This document shows, piece after piece, positions 22,392-34,040 of a DNA stretch of 64,000 nt. The translations under genes and the position numbers were made by a program. The stretch covers positions 2,859,501-2,923,500 of the forward strand of contig CP114498.1 in the NCBI GenBank assembly GCA_027186245.1, in the 5' to 3' direction. This DNA comes from Coriaria nepalensis (Eukaryota > Streptophyta > Magnoliopsida > Cucurbitales > Coriariaceae). Position 1 is the first letter of the stretch. Every line of letters begins with the position of its first letter. The notes below the pieces were generated by a model. That model was not told where the DNA came from, did not search any database, and saw only the letters and a program-made list of their open reading frames with translations.

Positions 22392-24354
22392 TGTTGGAAA
22401 AGGCGTTTCGAAACTACGCAGTGGAAACAAACAATCGGTCCTAGAGTATAATAAAAATTTTCTAAAAGACATTTTAATGATCTTTTATTTACATATAAGT
22501 TAATCCTACATCTTTATCAAGAGGTCATACATTTGCCTGCGTGAATCGATCGTCGAGACTCACACCACGATCTTCCAGGTCAATCCTCAACACAATAGGA
22601 CGTGTGTGAGCACGTAGAGATGACAATGTTTTTTTTTTCTCTCAGAAAAATCTTTACCGGAAAAATCTCTCTAAATTAATTAGAATGAGATGTATTTATA
22701 GAACTCCATTATATATTTTGATTAATTTAAACTTTTTAAATTAATTGAACTGATAATTCAATCATGATAAGATGATCATTAGATGATATCTTTGATATAA
22801 TTAAATCTTTTCAAATCTTATTTAAAATAGAGTTTTATCTATTTTAAATCACATCATCAGTTTAATGATATATTTGATAAGATCAAATCTTATAAAATAA
22901 AATCTTATGTGTTTTAAATTATATCATCTTTTTTATGATACATTTAATTTAGTTAAACATATTCAAATATTATTTAAAATAGAATCTCATATATTTTAAA
23001 TCAAAAGCATATCTTATTCGAATTTTAAATTAGTTTATCAAACTAATATAAATTTGATTTACCTAATCTTAATATTAAATTAATATCTCATATCATTTTA
23101 ATATTATATATAATTGATTCAATTCAAAACCAAATATATTATTACTTAATTAAATAATTTCGAATTTCACTATTTAAATACATCTTTTAATTAATTCATT
23201 CATTAATTGACACTAATCATCTCATAATTACGAATTTGCCTCAGAAAACTATTTTCTTGCACATAAGTTCTTTTTCAATATTTTTCATTCTTACCCTATG
23301 CAATGTTTTATAGAGGCGCCTTGGAGACCACAAACATATAATTTCAAAATCCAATAAATTATATTGTTAATCAAACTCTTTGATAAAATTTATTAATCCC
23401 AATATTATTCTGCTAAAAATATTGATTGCACTATCGCAATTATAGAACATATTTACTGAGGAATCTCTAATAGTCCATTAATATAATCATTTCATGCATT
23501 CAATCCTCCAAAAATTGATTCATAATTAGAGCTGGTCAAATTTACCATTTTAGTCCTCTAATTATCTATTTATCTTTAAGTACTATTAATTCACTAGTGA
23601 GTAGTCAATTTATAATTTGATTATAAATTTGCTCTCAAAATCATTCAGTTTCAGAATTCACCCTTAAGGGAATCGATATACAATCTTATATGAAGAAGGT
23701 TTGGATTTCATATATGTAAATCATGTTCTTAGTCATTTATTCCAATAAATCTCCAAAACAAAAGTCTTTAGTCTAATATACAACCAAATTGTGACGAGTG
23801 AATCAAAAGGTTCAGTTGTCATAAATTGGAGTTCATGACTAATCATGATTCAGATTGATCTGCATATGATCATCGATTGATATGAATTTAATTTTTTTTA
23901 TGGTAAACAGTATTTTAATAAAAAATTAATTCATATCGGGTCTTATCCTATATAATCCAATTATATAAAGCACTTCTAATAAGATGTCTATCTACATTAG
24001 TGATCCGGATCTAGATCACATGCACTTATAATGCTAGTGGACCGTACTAGCAACCACTATATTAAAATTTGCATACTTTAATATGTTGCGGACAATTTAA
24101 TTCATTATATATAATCTTAATCCTCTCGTACTAATACAAGATTATAGTTTTATTAATGAATTTAAAATTTTATAATATATATTCATATTATTCAATAATA
24201 ATACATTCACAACAATTATATATAGAAAAATATCACTTTTATTAATTTCATTAAAATAATACTCATTACATGTTTTCAGGGCACCATGCCCAACACATTG
24301 CCCATGCATACAAAAGTTGTTCATACAAATTAAAATAAATCATAAACTCCAACA
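22392..24354. mobile_element. solo-LTR-like insertion, about 1.96 kb
   Basis: The segment starts TGTTGGAAAAGG and ends AACTCCAACA, giving TG...CA ends with a TGTTGGA/TCCAACA inverted repeat, as in LTRs. It is non-coding, AT-rich and lies inside the hAT element. The flanking 5-mers (CATTG and AATCA) do not match, so a target duplication is not proven and the call is tentative. Confidence 0.45.
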
Positions 24355-24359
24355 AATCA

Positions 24360-24925
24360 GGATGATCGTCCGTGCGTATCTCTGACAGAGTCATTATCGG
24401 AGAGAGGGTGGGCAGAGGGAGGGGTGGCGGATGGGTTGGGGAAATGGAAAGAGGGAGGGATGGGTGGAGGAAATGGGAGAAAATTAGAGAAGGAAGGGAT
24501 GGGTCGTGGATGGATCGAAGGGAGAGATAGCGTTAGGTGAGGGATGTCCATTGAATCAGAGTGAGGAAGGGGGCAATGTCGGGTGAGGAAGGGAGGGCAG
24601 CATATCTCACAAGGAGAGGGGCAGCGTTAGTCGAGACGAACGAACGGTGGCAAATTTTATCGAGAGAAGGCTGACATCAAGTGAGGAAGGGAAGGATGGA
24701 GGCTGGCGGGGAGAGAGAGAGTAAGATGGCAGCTGAGTTTCACTTTTATTTCGTTTTTTTAACATTAAAAGAAATATGACATGTCAAATAATTAACTAAA
24801 CTATTAGATTAGATACCTGATCTCATCAATTTTGAGATAGTAATTATCCGATTCGTGTCGACCTGATTCGTCAGATTAAGTTGAGTCAAATTGGATCGGA
24901 TAAAAAAAATTTTCTCATCCCTAAC
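24360..24925. repeat. purine-rich repeat block and terminal motif shared with 4915-5460
   Basis: Repeated GAGGAAGGGAGGG-like blocks (24390-24720), then ACATGTCA, an ACCTGAT stretch and the GGATCGGAT terminal motif. The same series occurs at 5050-5440, so both belong to one dispersed family. Confidence 0.5.
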
Positions 24926-25865
24926 TGGTACCCTACATTAACTAATTTCTAAATCAATTAATTATATTTAATTAGACAAGACCCAATTTTCACAGGAAAG
25001 TTTTTTTTTTTTTCTATAAGATAAGTATTTAAAAAAATTGTAAATATTTATGATCTCTTTTTTTTTGGTTCTCTATAAGGATTTTTATGATCTCTTTTTT
25101 TTGGGTTCTCCGAATCTTTTAACCATTTCATAACCCCCCTAAAAAAGAGCACCTATCGAGAAGGGAGGGCGTAAATCAATCAACCTTAATTGTCAGAACG
25201 TTCATTATTAATGTATTAAAGTTGATTAAAAAAGGCAGCAAGCAGGAAAATGATTAAGAAATGCATATAAACACATTAACGGTAGCTGTATCGTTTTGCA
25301 GTGTTTATCGTTCATACTTAATAGCTTTCATTGTGAGTTACAACAGTTGATAATGAGGTAGAAGATGAAACAAAACTTGGTGGGAATGAAAGGCCATATA
25401 TATACGTACTTTGCTGTTTAACTCTACGCATGCTTTCAAATTGATGTTGGATGTTCATACATTTGTCTTAATATGAAGAAAATTAGCTACACAGTGCAAA
25501 TTAAAGTACCATGCATGGAGGCTTTTTGCGACGGTCGGTGCTGACCGTCGACCAAAGTGTCAATTACTGAACCGTATTCCGACGGCCAATGACCGTCGCA
25601 AAAAATTGCCGTATTGCTTTTGTTAAAACCTGAATTAACTGATTTAATATAAGGCAATGATTGAATCTAAACGCGGTGAGAAGAAACGACAAGAAGACGG
25701 AGAAATTAATTAGGCTAGTAACAGTAGAAGTCGTAGTAGTACCCTAACGGCTAACTTGTGTAGTACTGTTACTAGTATAATAATCTTCCTAGTACTTGGT
25801 TTTCGCAAAAAGGCATATTCTAGCATTCTCATCTGCAATACTAATTAACGCCCATAATTACTTCA
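24926..25865. other. intergenic with one short hairpin
   Basis: No gene is seen. It includes the downstream flank of the ERF gene and the 82-bp hairpin listed separately. Confidence 0.4.
25523..25604. repeat. 82-bp hairpin with perfect 14-bp arms (TTTTTGCGACGGTC)
   Basis: TTTTTGCGACGGTC at 25523-25536 is the exact inverse of GACCGTCGCAAAAA at 25591-25604. Inside, GACCGTCG and CGACGGCC give a second partial pairing. GCGACGG-type termini occur in many plant CACTA-related miniature elements, so this could be a tiny deletion derivative. Confidence 0.7.
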
Positions 25866-26474
25866 TTAATTACTACTAAACAAATTTTCCACCGACGTAA
25901 CCACCACCGTGCACTTCTTCCTCCGACTCTCCAACTTCACCTTCTTCCCACCACATGACGATGGTGAAATTTCCGGGTTACCCAACCCAGGTAAGAAAGA
26001 CGGTATTTCGAAGTTAGTCCTTGCCTTCGACCCTCTCATCCTCCTCGCCGCCGCATCATAAGCTCGGGCGGCCTCCTCTGCCGTGTCGAACGTGCCCAGC
26101 CAGTGCCTGCACCGCCCTATCCTGTCTCTAATCTCCGCCGACCACCTCCCCCACGGCCTCTTCCTCACCCCTCTGTAGCTTGTTTTCTTCTGATCACTAC
26201 CGCCACTACATAGAGTCAACCTCTTGTACCCTAAATGGCAATTCGTACGGGATGAGAGGTTGATATGTTCCAGTTCACCGGAGCTTGTCGTGCTGCTTCT
26301 GCTTCCGTATAACACGCGTTGACCCACGACCGCAGCGATTCCGTCAAGCACTGGAGTGACCGGTTTATCGTTATCATCAATTGAGGGCGGTATTTCGGGT
26401 TGAAACGACAACGTATGTGGTAAGAAGTAGAAGGGAGTGGAGGGGTAGTACTGTAAGGCTTCATTGTTATTCAT
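25866..26474 (-). CDS. AP2/ERF transcription factor, intronless
   Basis: Single-exon gene of 202 residues starting [17 protein letters not shown]. The AP2 domain spans about residues 99-157 ([20 protein letters not shown], then [20 protein letters not shown], closing SKARTNF), with the Ala/Asp pair of ERF-type proteins in AEIRD and [10 protein letters not shown]. The insert [10 protein letters not shown] in place of the common KARVWLG points to the small divergent ERF120-122-like branch (group Xb-L), though this placement is only by wording. The tail is Lys/Arg-rich ([11 protein letters not shown]) and could be a nuclear signal. The start at 26474 is preferred over an upstream ATG at 26627 because a TATA-like (TA)n track lies between them at about 26538-26560. 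A GCC-box-binding nuclear role is inferred from the domain. Confidence 0.88.
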   Translation of the reverse strand: MNNNEALQYYPSTPFYFLPHTLSFQPEIPPSIDDNDKPVTPVLDGIAAVVGQRVLYGSRSSTTSSGELEHINLSSRTNCHLGYKRLTLCSGGSDQKKTSYRGVRKRPWGRWSAEIRDRIGRCRHWLGTFDTAEEAARAYDAAARRMRGSKARTNFEIPSFLPGLGNPEISPSSCGGKKVKLESRRKKCTVVVTSVENLFSSN

Positions 26475-26639
26475 ACTGACAGTATAAAAGGGGGAGAAGA
26501 AATGAAGAAGACGGTCAAACAATGTGAATGATGTTAACATATATATATATATATAAATAGATATATATTTTACAATTAAAAAATAAAAGAAAAATAATGT
26601 CAGAATGAGAAGATTGGAGATTTTCATGTCAACGTTGAT

Positions 26640-28872
26640 GAGACTGTAATCGCCACATTTAATATACTTGTCTTTCCCTACCAGGTTGGCAGGAAGTATA
26701 TACCTTCCATTTGACCATATTGCCCCTACTTCTCTCCAGTATAATTAAATTATCCAAAAATAAAAAATATTAAAAATTTGTGTAAATGGAGAGATATTTA
26801 TGAGTCTTGTTGTTAAATAATTGAAATTATATTATATTATATATGTTTTAACATAATTTTATTTATTTTAATTATAATGATTATATATATAATAATTTCT
26901 CATGTAAATATTTTATTTAAATTTTCTTTTTCTCTTTTTTTTTTTTTTTAAATTGCGTGATTTCATTAGGATCGGTAGTAGTTTAACTTCAAAAATTTAG
27001 TTGTTCTAAAAAAGGTGAAAAAAAAAAAAATAGAAATGGACGTAGGACCCACATCCTACTCTACATAGGATGGTGTTTTTCCATGGGCGAGCTAGATGGG
27101 AAGAGAGAGAGGAGGGCGTGGGGGGAGAGACGGAATATGATGGGGTGTTTTTTAAGGGTCGAGATGATCTCGAGGGAGTTTATACAAGCTTCCACCTAGC
27201 CGTTGGATCATATATGTCCTTGAGATGACGCCATCAATGTGTCAAAACGAAAAGATTGTTTGACTGACTGACTGACCTGCTGCTTCGCCTTCTTCTCTAA
27301 GCTTAGGCTTTAGCTGACGCTTTGGGCTGTCATTAGTGCTTTTGATTGCTTGCATCATCATGAGGCGCTTTTGAGTGCGACGAGCACACGTGGTGGTAGG
27401 AACGCTGTTCAGAACCGGCTGATTAACGACGGACCACTGTGTTTTTTGGAGGACGATCCTTTCTTTCATCCAAAAGTGACGTCGTATGCTTCTGTATTAT
27501 ATTCGGTACTCGTTTCCAAACAATTTATAAAGAAAGTGGGAACTCATCTTGATTGGATTTGTAACTGGCTTGCTCGCTATGAATGTCTTTGAATGTCTTT
27601 GGGAAACATTCGATGTGCATGGAGGCAAGAAACAACAACAGAATTTATTTGTAATTCTAGATACCTTTCTATATTACTTACATTCTTTGGTCCGATAGAT
27701 TTCTCTTGGTATGAACTAATTATAATTAATGAGATTTGATGAGAAAGAGCGAAAAAAGAGAGGAAAGAAGATGTAAAAATAAGTTCCCATTATTTTATTA
27801 GTTGCTTAAGTGATAATGATAAGTGATTTTTTTGGAATAAATTAATTTAAGCTATGTATATGTTATTGGGGTTGCTCATATAATAATAACAAGTGACTTC
27901 TTAAAATAGATTAATTTAAATCATGTATATATTATTTTTAAGATAATATTATTAATTTACTCAATGACATAATAAATCATATTACTCTTGCTAACAAAAA
28001 GGTAAGAAAGTTCCTAATATAAAAAAAAACAAAAAAAAAAACCAAGTTCCTCAGCAAAAATTGAGGACAATGAAGGATGCATATGAATATCCAATAATAA
28101 TATTACTCGATGAAATAACATTGCTCGATAAAATCTAGAGTATTATGATAACTTGGTTTTATAACCACAAACGTGAGGTAAATCTGACAAACGCTCCATT
28201 TATTCCAAAGGTATAAAATGAGTTAGTGAAAAGACATAATGAATCATTAAAGATGAGTAGCGTAAATGATTCAAAATATGAAGTTATTAGTGCCTCGGGT
28301 ACTACTATGTTAGTAAACTTAAGGTGAGAAGAGTTGCACATGCAAGATTTTTCAAGTAGATAAGCTCTCGTGTGTTTATTCATTTGAAGTTATGAGTTAC
28401 ATAATCGCAAATAACCAGGTGATACAACGTCACACCTAATACTTAGAACATTACACAAATGGCTACTAGAGACAAGTGTATATGGAATCGATATATCTTA
28501 TTATATTAAAGGGTGATTGAGATTTTTCACTAGAGGTTCGAATAATCATGGTCAATTCCCTTATAATTCGTAAACAAAGTAGGAGACTAAATAAGAAACA
28601 TATACCTTCGAGTAGTGAATTTCCATCAAAGAGGAATAAATGTAGCAAATTTTGGGTTTATAGATATAATAAGACTATATGTCGGAACCCTATTTCTCTG
28701 CCTAGCACAACACATTGACGATCAATACCACATTTTGAAGATATATAATTGGGAAATTATAGTTTTATAGAAAGTTTAAAAGTTTCTTTAATTTTTTTTA
28801 TGTAAACACGCTTTTTTGTTCCCAATACCACATTTTGAAAATATGTAATGAAAGAAATAGTAATTATATTAT
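26640..28872. other. intergenic, nothing recognised
   Basis: Upstream region of the ERF gene, then AT-rich DNA. A GC-richer patch at 27180-27480 has overlapping open frames on both strands without recognisable content. Two copies of AATACCACATTTTGAA (about 28725 and 28819) are short repeats close to the satellite that follows. Confidence 0.4.
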
Positions 28873-29535
28873 CAAATATTTAACCTTATCTCCAAATATG
28901 TTCATATTATGTATAAACACTATATTTAAAATCGTAAATGTAGTACCTTTCAATGGTTAACCAAAAGGTTTATTTTTGTATGTTTATATTATATCTAAAT
29001 ACTGCATTTAGAACCACAAAAGTAATACATTTTACTGGTTGGCCAAAATGTTTGACATTTATATGTTCCTATTATGTTTAAACACTATATTTATAACTAT
29101 AAATGTAATACATCTCAATAGTTGACCAAAAAATTTGACTTTTATATATTCATATTATGTTTAAATATTATACTTAGAACCATAAAAGTGATACATTTCA
29201 ATAGTTGACCAAAGGCTATGACATTTATATATTCATATTATATGTAAACACTACACTTGGAACCACAAAGGTGATGCATTTCAATTGTTGACCAAAAGGC
29301 TTGACTTTTATATGTTCATATTATGTCTAAACACTATATTTAGAACTATAAAGGTGATATGTTTCAATTGTTAACCAAAATGCTTGACCTTTATATATTC
29401 ATATTATATCTAAACACTACACTTAGAATTGTAAATGTGTAACATTTCAATAGTTGATCAATTGTTGACCAATATGAATCTTTCAATATGTTTTTATTAT
29501 ATCTAAGTACTACACTTAGACTAGGATAACGAAAC
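28873..29535. repeat. tandem satellite, 83-bp unit, about seven to eight copies
   Basis: The anchor GTTGACCAAA (with variants) recurs at 28956, 29038, 29121, 29204, 29287, 29370 and 29453, spacing 82, 83, 83, 83, 83 and 83. Each unit also carries CATATTATRTCTAAACACTA and TTAGAACCATAAAGGTGATA-like blocks. A weaker first unit begins near 28873 and the last is interrupted after 29460. The array is AT-rich and non-coding. Confidence 0.9.
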
Positions 29536-29539
29536 TGAA

Positions 29540-29999
29540 GCAAATTAAAAATAAAAAAAAATACAAGAGTTCACTTATATGCATAACAAACCAATTCATG
29601 CCGATTATAATACCTGTAAATAGGATAATTTAAACCAACTAATTCAGATATCACAACTTAGAGTTAATAAACCAATCTAGCTTTCACAAATATAAACTCA
29701 AACATTATAATAAACATCATATCCAATTGTAATAATACTAACAAAATATAAATATAAGTACTATAAAAATTTAACTAATGTATAAGTATCTTTGATATAT
29801 AGTAGTGTCAATCTGACATAAGTATTGAATTATAACAATCATCTTTCTATTTCCATCATCTCACATAAAAGTAGATTTTACATAATCTCTTACTTTTTCT
29901 AAAACTCCCACCTCTTTTTTTGTCCTCTACTTCCTCCTCTTTTTGATTTTTTTTTTCTTCTTCTTCAACCGCTACCGTTGGTTAAACATGTGGTTCATG
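29540..29999. other. AT-rich spacer between satellite and Mutator-like relic
   Basis: No gene or repeat that I can place; possibly the eroded left part of the neighbouring transposon. Confidence 0.3.
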
Positions 30000-31804
30000 A
30001 ACTTCATCCTTCAATCCCTCTGCCAAAGCATTTGCCATGCTTCAACGTCCTCGTGAGTTATGATGTGTTTGGACTTCGAGCAACAGTTCAACATCTGAGG
30101 TATCTTATCAGTTGATTTCTGGATTATGGCTTATTTCACAAGATATGAGATTGATTCATAAGGCCATACCTGCATAGTAAAAGCATTAGCACATATTATT
30201 TTATTCGGTTCAAACCTTAGAAAATTATACGGAAAAATATAAACTACTAACCTGAAAAGCAAGAGGAAATCCTTTAAGCGTGTAAGTTTCTTCTTCAATA
30301 TCATAATCTTTATGTTTTAGCATGCAAATAAATATCATGTATTGCATTATATATACTATTCGTCTGATCCGATACAAAAACTAAATCTGATGCATTGGGG
30401 ATCATACCCTATAGTCTACTCAAGAACTATTTTCATGATACTTCGTTTTCTGAATCGACTATAATCCATGCTAGTGGATAAAAGTGCTACTTACCATCTT
30501 GAGCAGTTGCACACAAAATCATGCATTTGTACTTCGACTTCAAGAAGGTACCGTCAAGGCCAATAATCCTTCTCATAAATATGAATCAATTTATTGCAGC
30601 TTCAATTGCCATGAAAAAAATAACGAAATTAGGAAATATTTTGATTCAGTTCTGTTTCTCAATTTCTCAATTTATTCTATTACATTGAGCGATTATGAAA
30701 ATGGGAAATGTTTTGATTCTGTCAAGTTTTCCCAATGTACTCTCCCAATTTTAGGTATTGAGAAATATTTTGATTTTATTATGTTTCTCAATTTCTCAAT
30801 ATACTCTGACTACTTAAGAAATTGAGCAAATTTTGAATTTTATTCTCTTTTCTAATTTCCATATATCCTATACGAACATATTGGAAAATTAGAAAACACA
30901 AACTTCACTTCCTCTGTTTTTATGATTTTTTTTTCTAATTTTACATTTTTTCATCTTTACACATTTTTGCACTTGCAAAACAATTTGAAATGTCTATTAC
31001 AATCACTACTTGAATGAAACGACCCCAAAAACAAAGTATTACCCATCACATTTTTATAAAAAGGTAAAAAAATATGGATATGAACCTTACCTTATATCTA
31101 TTTTTTTTTATATCTTGAACCTTTTCACTTTCAATTAATAACCCAATACCAAACTGCTTTTAAAAATATTACCCTATTCTAGTGAGAAATTGAGAATATT
31201 TACACAAATCGAAATCAATTATATTTCCAATCTAATGGATCCAAAATTTTAATTTTATAACAATCATACAAACATCATAAAATGCCCAATCAACACTGTA
31301 GATTTTACATCTCTACTTCAGCAAAGTAGATGAACTTTCGACCATTGCTTCAGGTTTGCTTCGGGTCCTTTTTGGATTGTTCTCTATGTGATCGAGCGGC
31401 TCCTTCGACTTCGGCCGCTTCTCCTTCTCTTCATGTCTGAAATCCTTCTAATCATGTTTCAGCTCTCTAACTTCGACCTTCGACCTTAAAAAAATTCCCT
31501 TCAAGTAGTAACAGTGAAAAAATAAAAAGAAATGGAAGAAGAAGAGCTCAAGATTGAAGAACATAGTGAAAGAGGTTCGTGAGTATTGTGGGTTTGCAAG
31601 GAAAAAAAGGTGGAAGAAGAAGATGAAAAATTTGAAACCATTATGTTTCTTTTCTTATTCAAAATTTAACAGAGATAAAAAAGTAATTCATCCTTTTTAT
31701 TTATTTTTTTAATTTTGAAAAGCCAAAAATACTAGTTTGACCAGGAAAAATTGTGTCGAATTCTAAAATAAAAGTCCAAAACTAGGCTATTAGCCAAAAT
31801 TCCC
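30000..31804 (-). mobile_element. Mutator-like element relic, copy 1 (KI-MULE-like)
   Basis: The segment 30310-30620 repeats, with many point changes, the MULE transposase part found at 51290-51580 (same order TCTGATCCGATACAAA, GCTAGTGG, GAGCAGTTGCACACAAAA). The segment 30640-31110 repeats 52780-53140. The right end, 31300-31804, is the inverse of the left end of copy 2 (48688-49150) and finishes with GCTATTAGCCAAAATTCCC. The element therefore has long terminal inverted repeats. Coding frames are destroyed by stops. Confidence 0.65.
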
Positions 31805-31857
31805 TTTAGTAAATAAATTAGGGGAAAGTAAATAAATTGTTCGTGTGACGTCCATAT

Positions 31858-32140
31858 GATCGGCATTTAAAAAAAAAATTGACACCCTAAATTTTATTTT
31901 TTTAATTTATAACTCTCAAAATTTCTATTTTCTTCCTCTAAATTAGTTTTTTTTTTCATTTTAACCCCAACTCCATTGATGGAGCTTTGAGCTCTAGTCA
32001 TTGTGACTGGAGCTCCATTAATGGAGTTGGGGTTAAAGTGAAAAAATATTTAATTAGGGGAAATAATTAGAAATTTTGAGAGTTATAAATATTTTTTTTA
32101 AAAATATTAGGGGTATAAATTTTTTAAAATGCCGGCCAAT
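31858..32140. mobile_element. near-perfect hairpin MITE, about 280 bp
   Basis: The two halves are inverted copies: CGGCATTTAAAA at about 31861 pairs with TTTTAAAATGCCGG at about 32121, ATAACTCTCAAAATTTCTA with its inverse near 32070, and AACCCCAACTCCATTGATGG with CCATTAATGGAGTTGGGGTT at 32016-32035. The loop is roughly 20 bases around 32003. It has no coding capacity. It abuts or overlaps the 5' end of the LINE relic. Confidence 0.75.
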
Positions 32141-34015
32141 GTTTTGGGGAAGGCAGAGAAGAGGGAGTCCATTGCCTATCAAGTATGTAGGAAGCTCAAA
32201 TATTTGAAAGGGGCTTTGCGAAGGTGCAGTAAGGATAAGTTTGGGAATATTCAAGCAAATATTGCAAATGAAACCAAGCAAATTGGGTTATTACAGGGAG
32301 TTGATCTTGCTGGCAACCGGGCAGAGTTGGAGAGTCACTGGCGGGATGAATTGTCCAAATGGTGTAACTTGGAAGAAGAATTATGGAGGCAGAAATCACG
32401 TGAACTCTAGCCCACCACCACTGATCTAAACAGAAAATATTTGAACTTATCTACCAAAATTCATAGGCGAAGAAACAGTATTCCCATGCTGCAAAATCAA
32501 TGGGGTGAATGAGTACAGTCTAAAAAGGAATTGACGGATTTGGTTTCTCGCCGTTTTGAAGATCTGTACAAATCATGCAATCCCGAAGTTCCTCCATCCA
32601 TTGGCACCTGTTTGAAGTACAAATGGATGATCAAATGAATAGTCATTTCACTACTATCCCAACTCAGAGTGAAATACGTACTGTCGTTATGAACATGGGA
32701 AGTCAATAAAGCGTAGGGGCCTGATGGCTTCACTGCTATGTTCTATCAAAAATTGTGGGTGGACATTGGCCATTTAGTTGTTGGTGTAGTCCAGAATTTC
32801 TTCAGAACGGGTAAGATTTTAAAAGAAATTAACTACACTTTTGTTACACTAATTTCAAAAGTCCAAGGACCTCAATCTGTTAAACACTACGTCTATGTAA
32901 TGTCTTGTACAAAATTATTGCGAAAATCTTGGCAGACAGATTCGAAGGGATACTAAGGACTTTTATATGTCGCAACCAAGCTGCATTTTTACCTGGGAGA
33001 TTTATACAAGATAATCTACTTCTATCTAATGAGATCGTTCATGTATTCGGATCTAAGAGGAGGGTAAGGGGCTTAATGGAAGTTAAAATGGATGTTGAAA
33101 ATGATAAATTAGAATAGCCATTTTTGTTTACCATTTTCAAATGCTTGGGATTCTCAGATCATGCAGTTAATCTCATCATACAATGTGTGGAAACTGTCAA
33201 ATTTTCTGTCCTTCTAAATGGCTCTACCGTTGGCTACATTACACCCTCCAGAGGTATTCGTCAAGGCGACCCACTATCTCATTTTTTATTTACTCTTGGG
33301 GCAGAAACTCTTTCACGGCTTATTAAAAGAGTCGAATGGTGTGGGTTAGTTCAAGGAATTAGAGTACATAGTTATGGTCGACCCATTTCCCATTTACTTT
33401 TTGCTGATGATATCATCTTCTTTGCTCAATCTTCCAAAAACCATGCTTATGGAATAAAATCGTGCTTGAATACTTATGCAAAGTGGTCTGGACAGCAATT
33501 CAATGCCTCTAAATCCGTCATTTTTTTCAGCCGTAACACTATGCAATATACGAAAAGAAGCATACAAGCTATCCTGCAGTTCCACCAACAGCCCAACAGA
33601 ACCAAGTATCTGGGAGTTCCAATTATTTGGAATCGAAGAACCATGAAGTGGTGTAAAGAGTTAAAAGGAAGGATAAAGGCATGAAAAATGAAGACGATGT
33701 CGAAGGCTGCCGGGCTGACTTTAATGAAAGCAGTGGTAGCATCCCTTCCTACTTACAGTAAATCTGTTATTCGCTTTCCTCTGTGGTTATGTACGAATCT
33801 GGATAATATGTTGCAAGAATTTTTTCTGGGGCATGGATCATGATAGGTCTAGGAAAATGTATTACTTATCTTGGAAAAAATATTGGTCAACCTAAGAACC
33901 AAGGTGGGTTAGGTGTTAGGCGTATGTCTGACATGAATGCTTCTCTTTTAGCTAAAAAAGTTTGGAGAGTGGTTCAACAAACTGATCATTTTTCTTGCAA
34001 CAACGACATTTAGAA
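32130..34015 (+). mobile_element. LINE (L1-type) reverse transcriptase relic
   Basis: Stop-interrupted frames encode a plant non-LTR retrotransposon ORF2. Blocks in order: an RT-upstream block (LKGALRRCSKDKFGNIQANI), a GPDGFTAMFYQKLW block, LADRFEGILRTFICRNQAAF, FLPGRFIQDNLLLSNEIVH, SRGIRQGDPLSHFLF and LLFADDIIFFAQSS. FADD is the catalytic motif of L1-type reverse transcriptase. A KYLGVPI block and part of the C-terminal region follow to about 34015. No endonuclease domain is seen upstream, so this is a 5'-truncated dead copy, as is usual for LINEs. Confidence 0.85.
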
Positions 34016-34040
34016 ATCGTGCCTCGACTCACAATCCGAT

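Larger units (their letters stand above)
21472..24925 (-). mobile_element. decayed hAT-superfamily transposon with nested insertion
   Basis: The left border is near TAGATATGAG and CGAGTCGGATCTGACC, the right near GGATCGGAT and TTTTCTCATCCCTA (24900-24921), a hAT-like terminal sequence. Inside is a hAT C-terminal dimerisation fragment on the minus strand (21960-22310), a nested LTR-like insertion (22392-24354) and a purine-rich subterminal block (24360-24740). The transposase core is missing, so the element cannot move by itself. Exact borders and the target-site duplication are not resolved. Confidence 0.5.

Noticed and set aside
26474..26627. Longer start for the ERF gene giving a hydrophobic N-terminus
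   Set aside because: A TATA-like track lies inside the extension and a membrane-like leader is unexpected for a nuclear AP2 factor.
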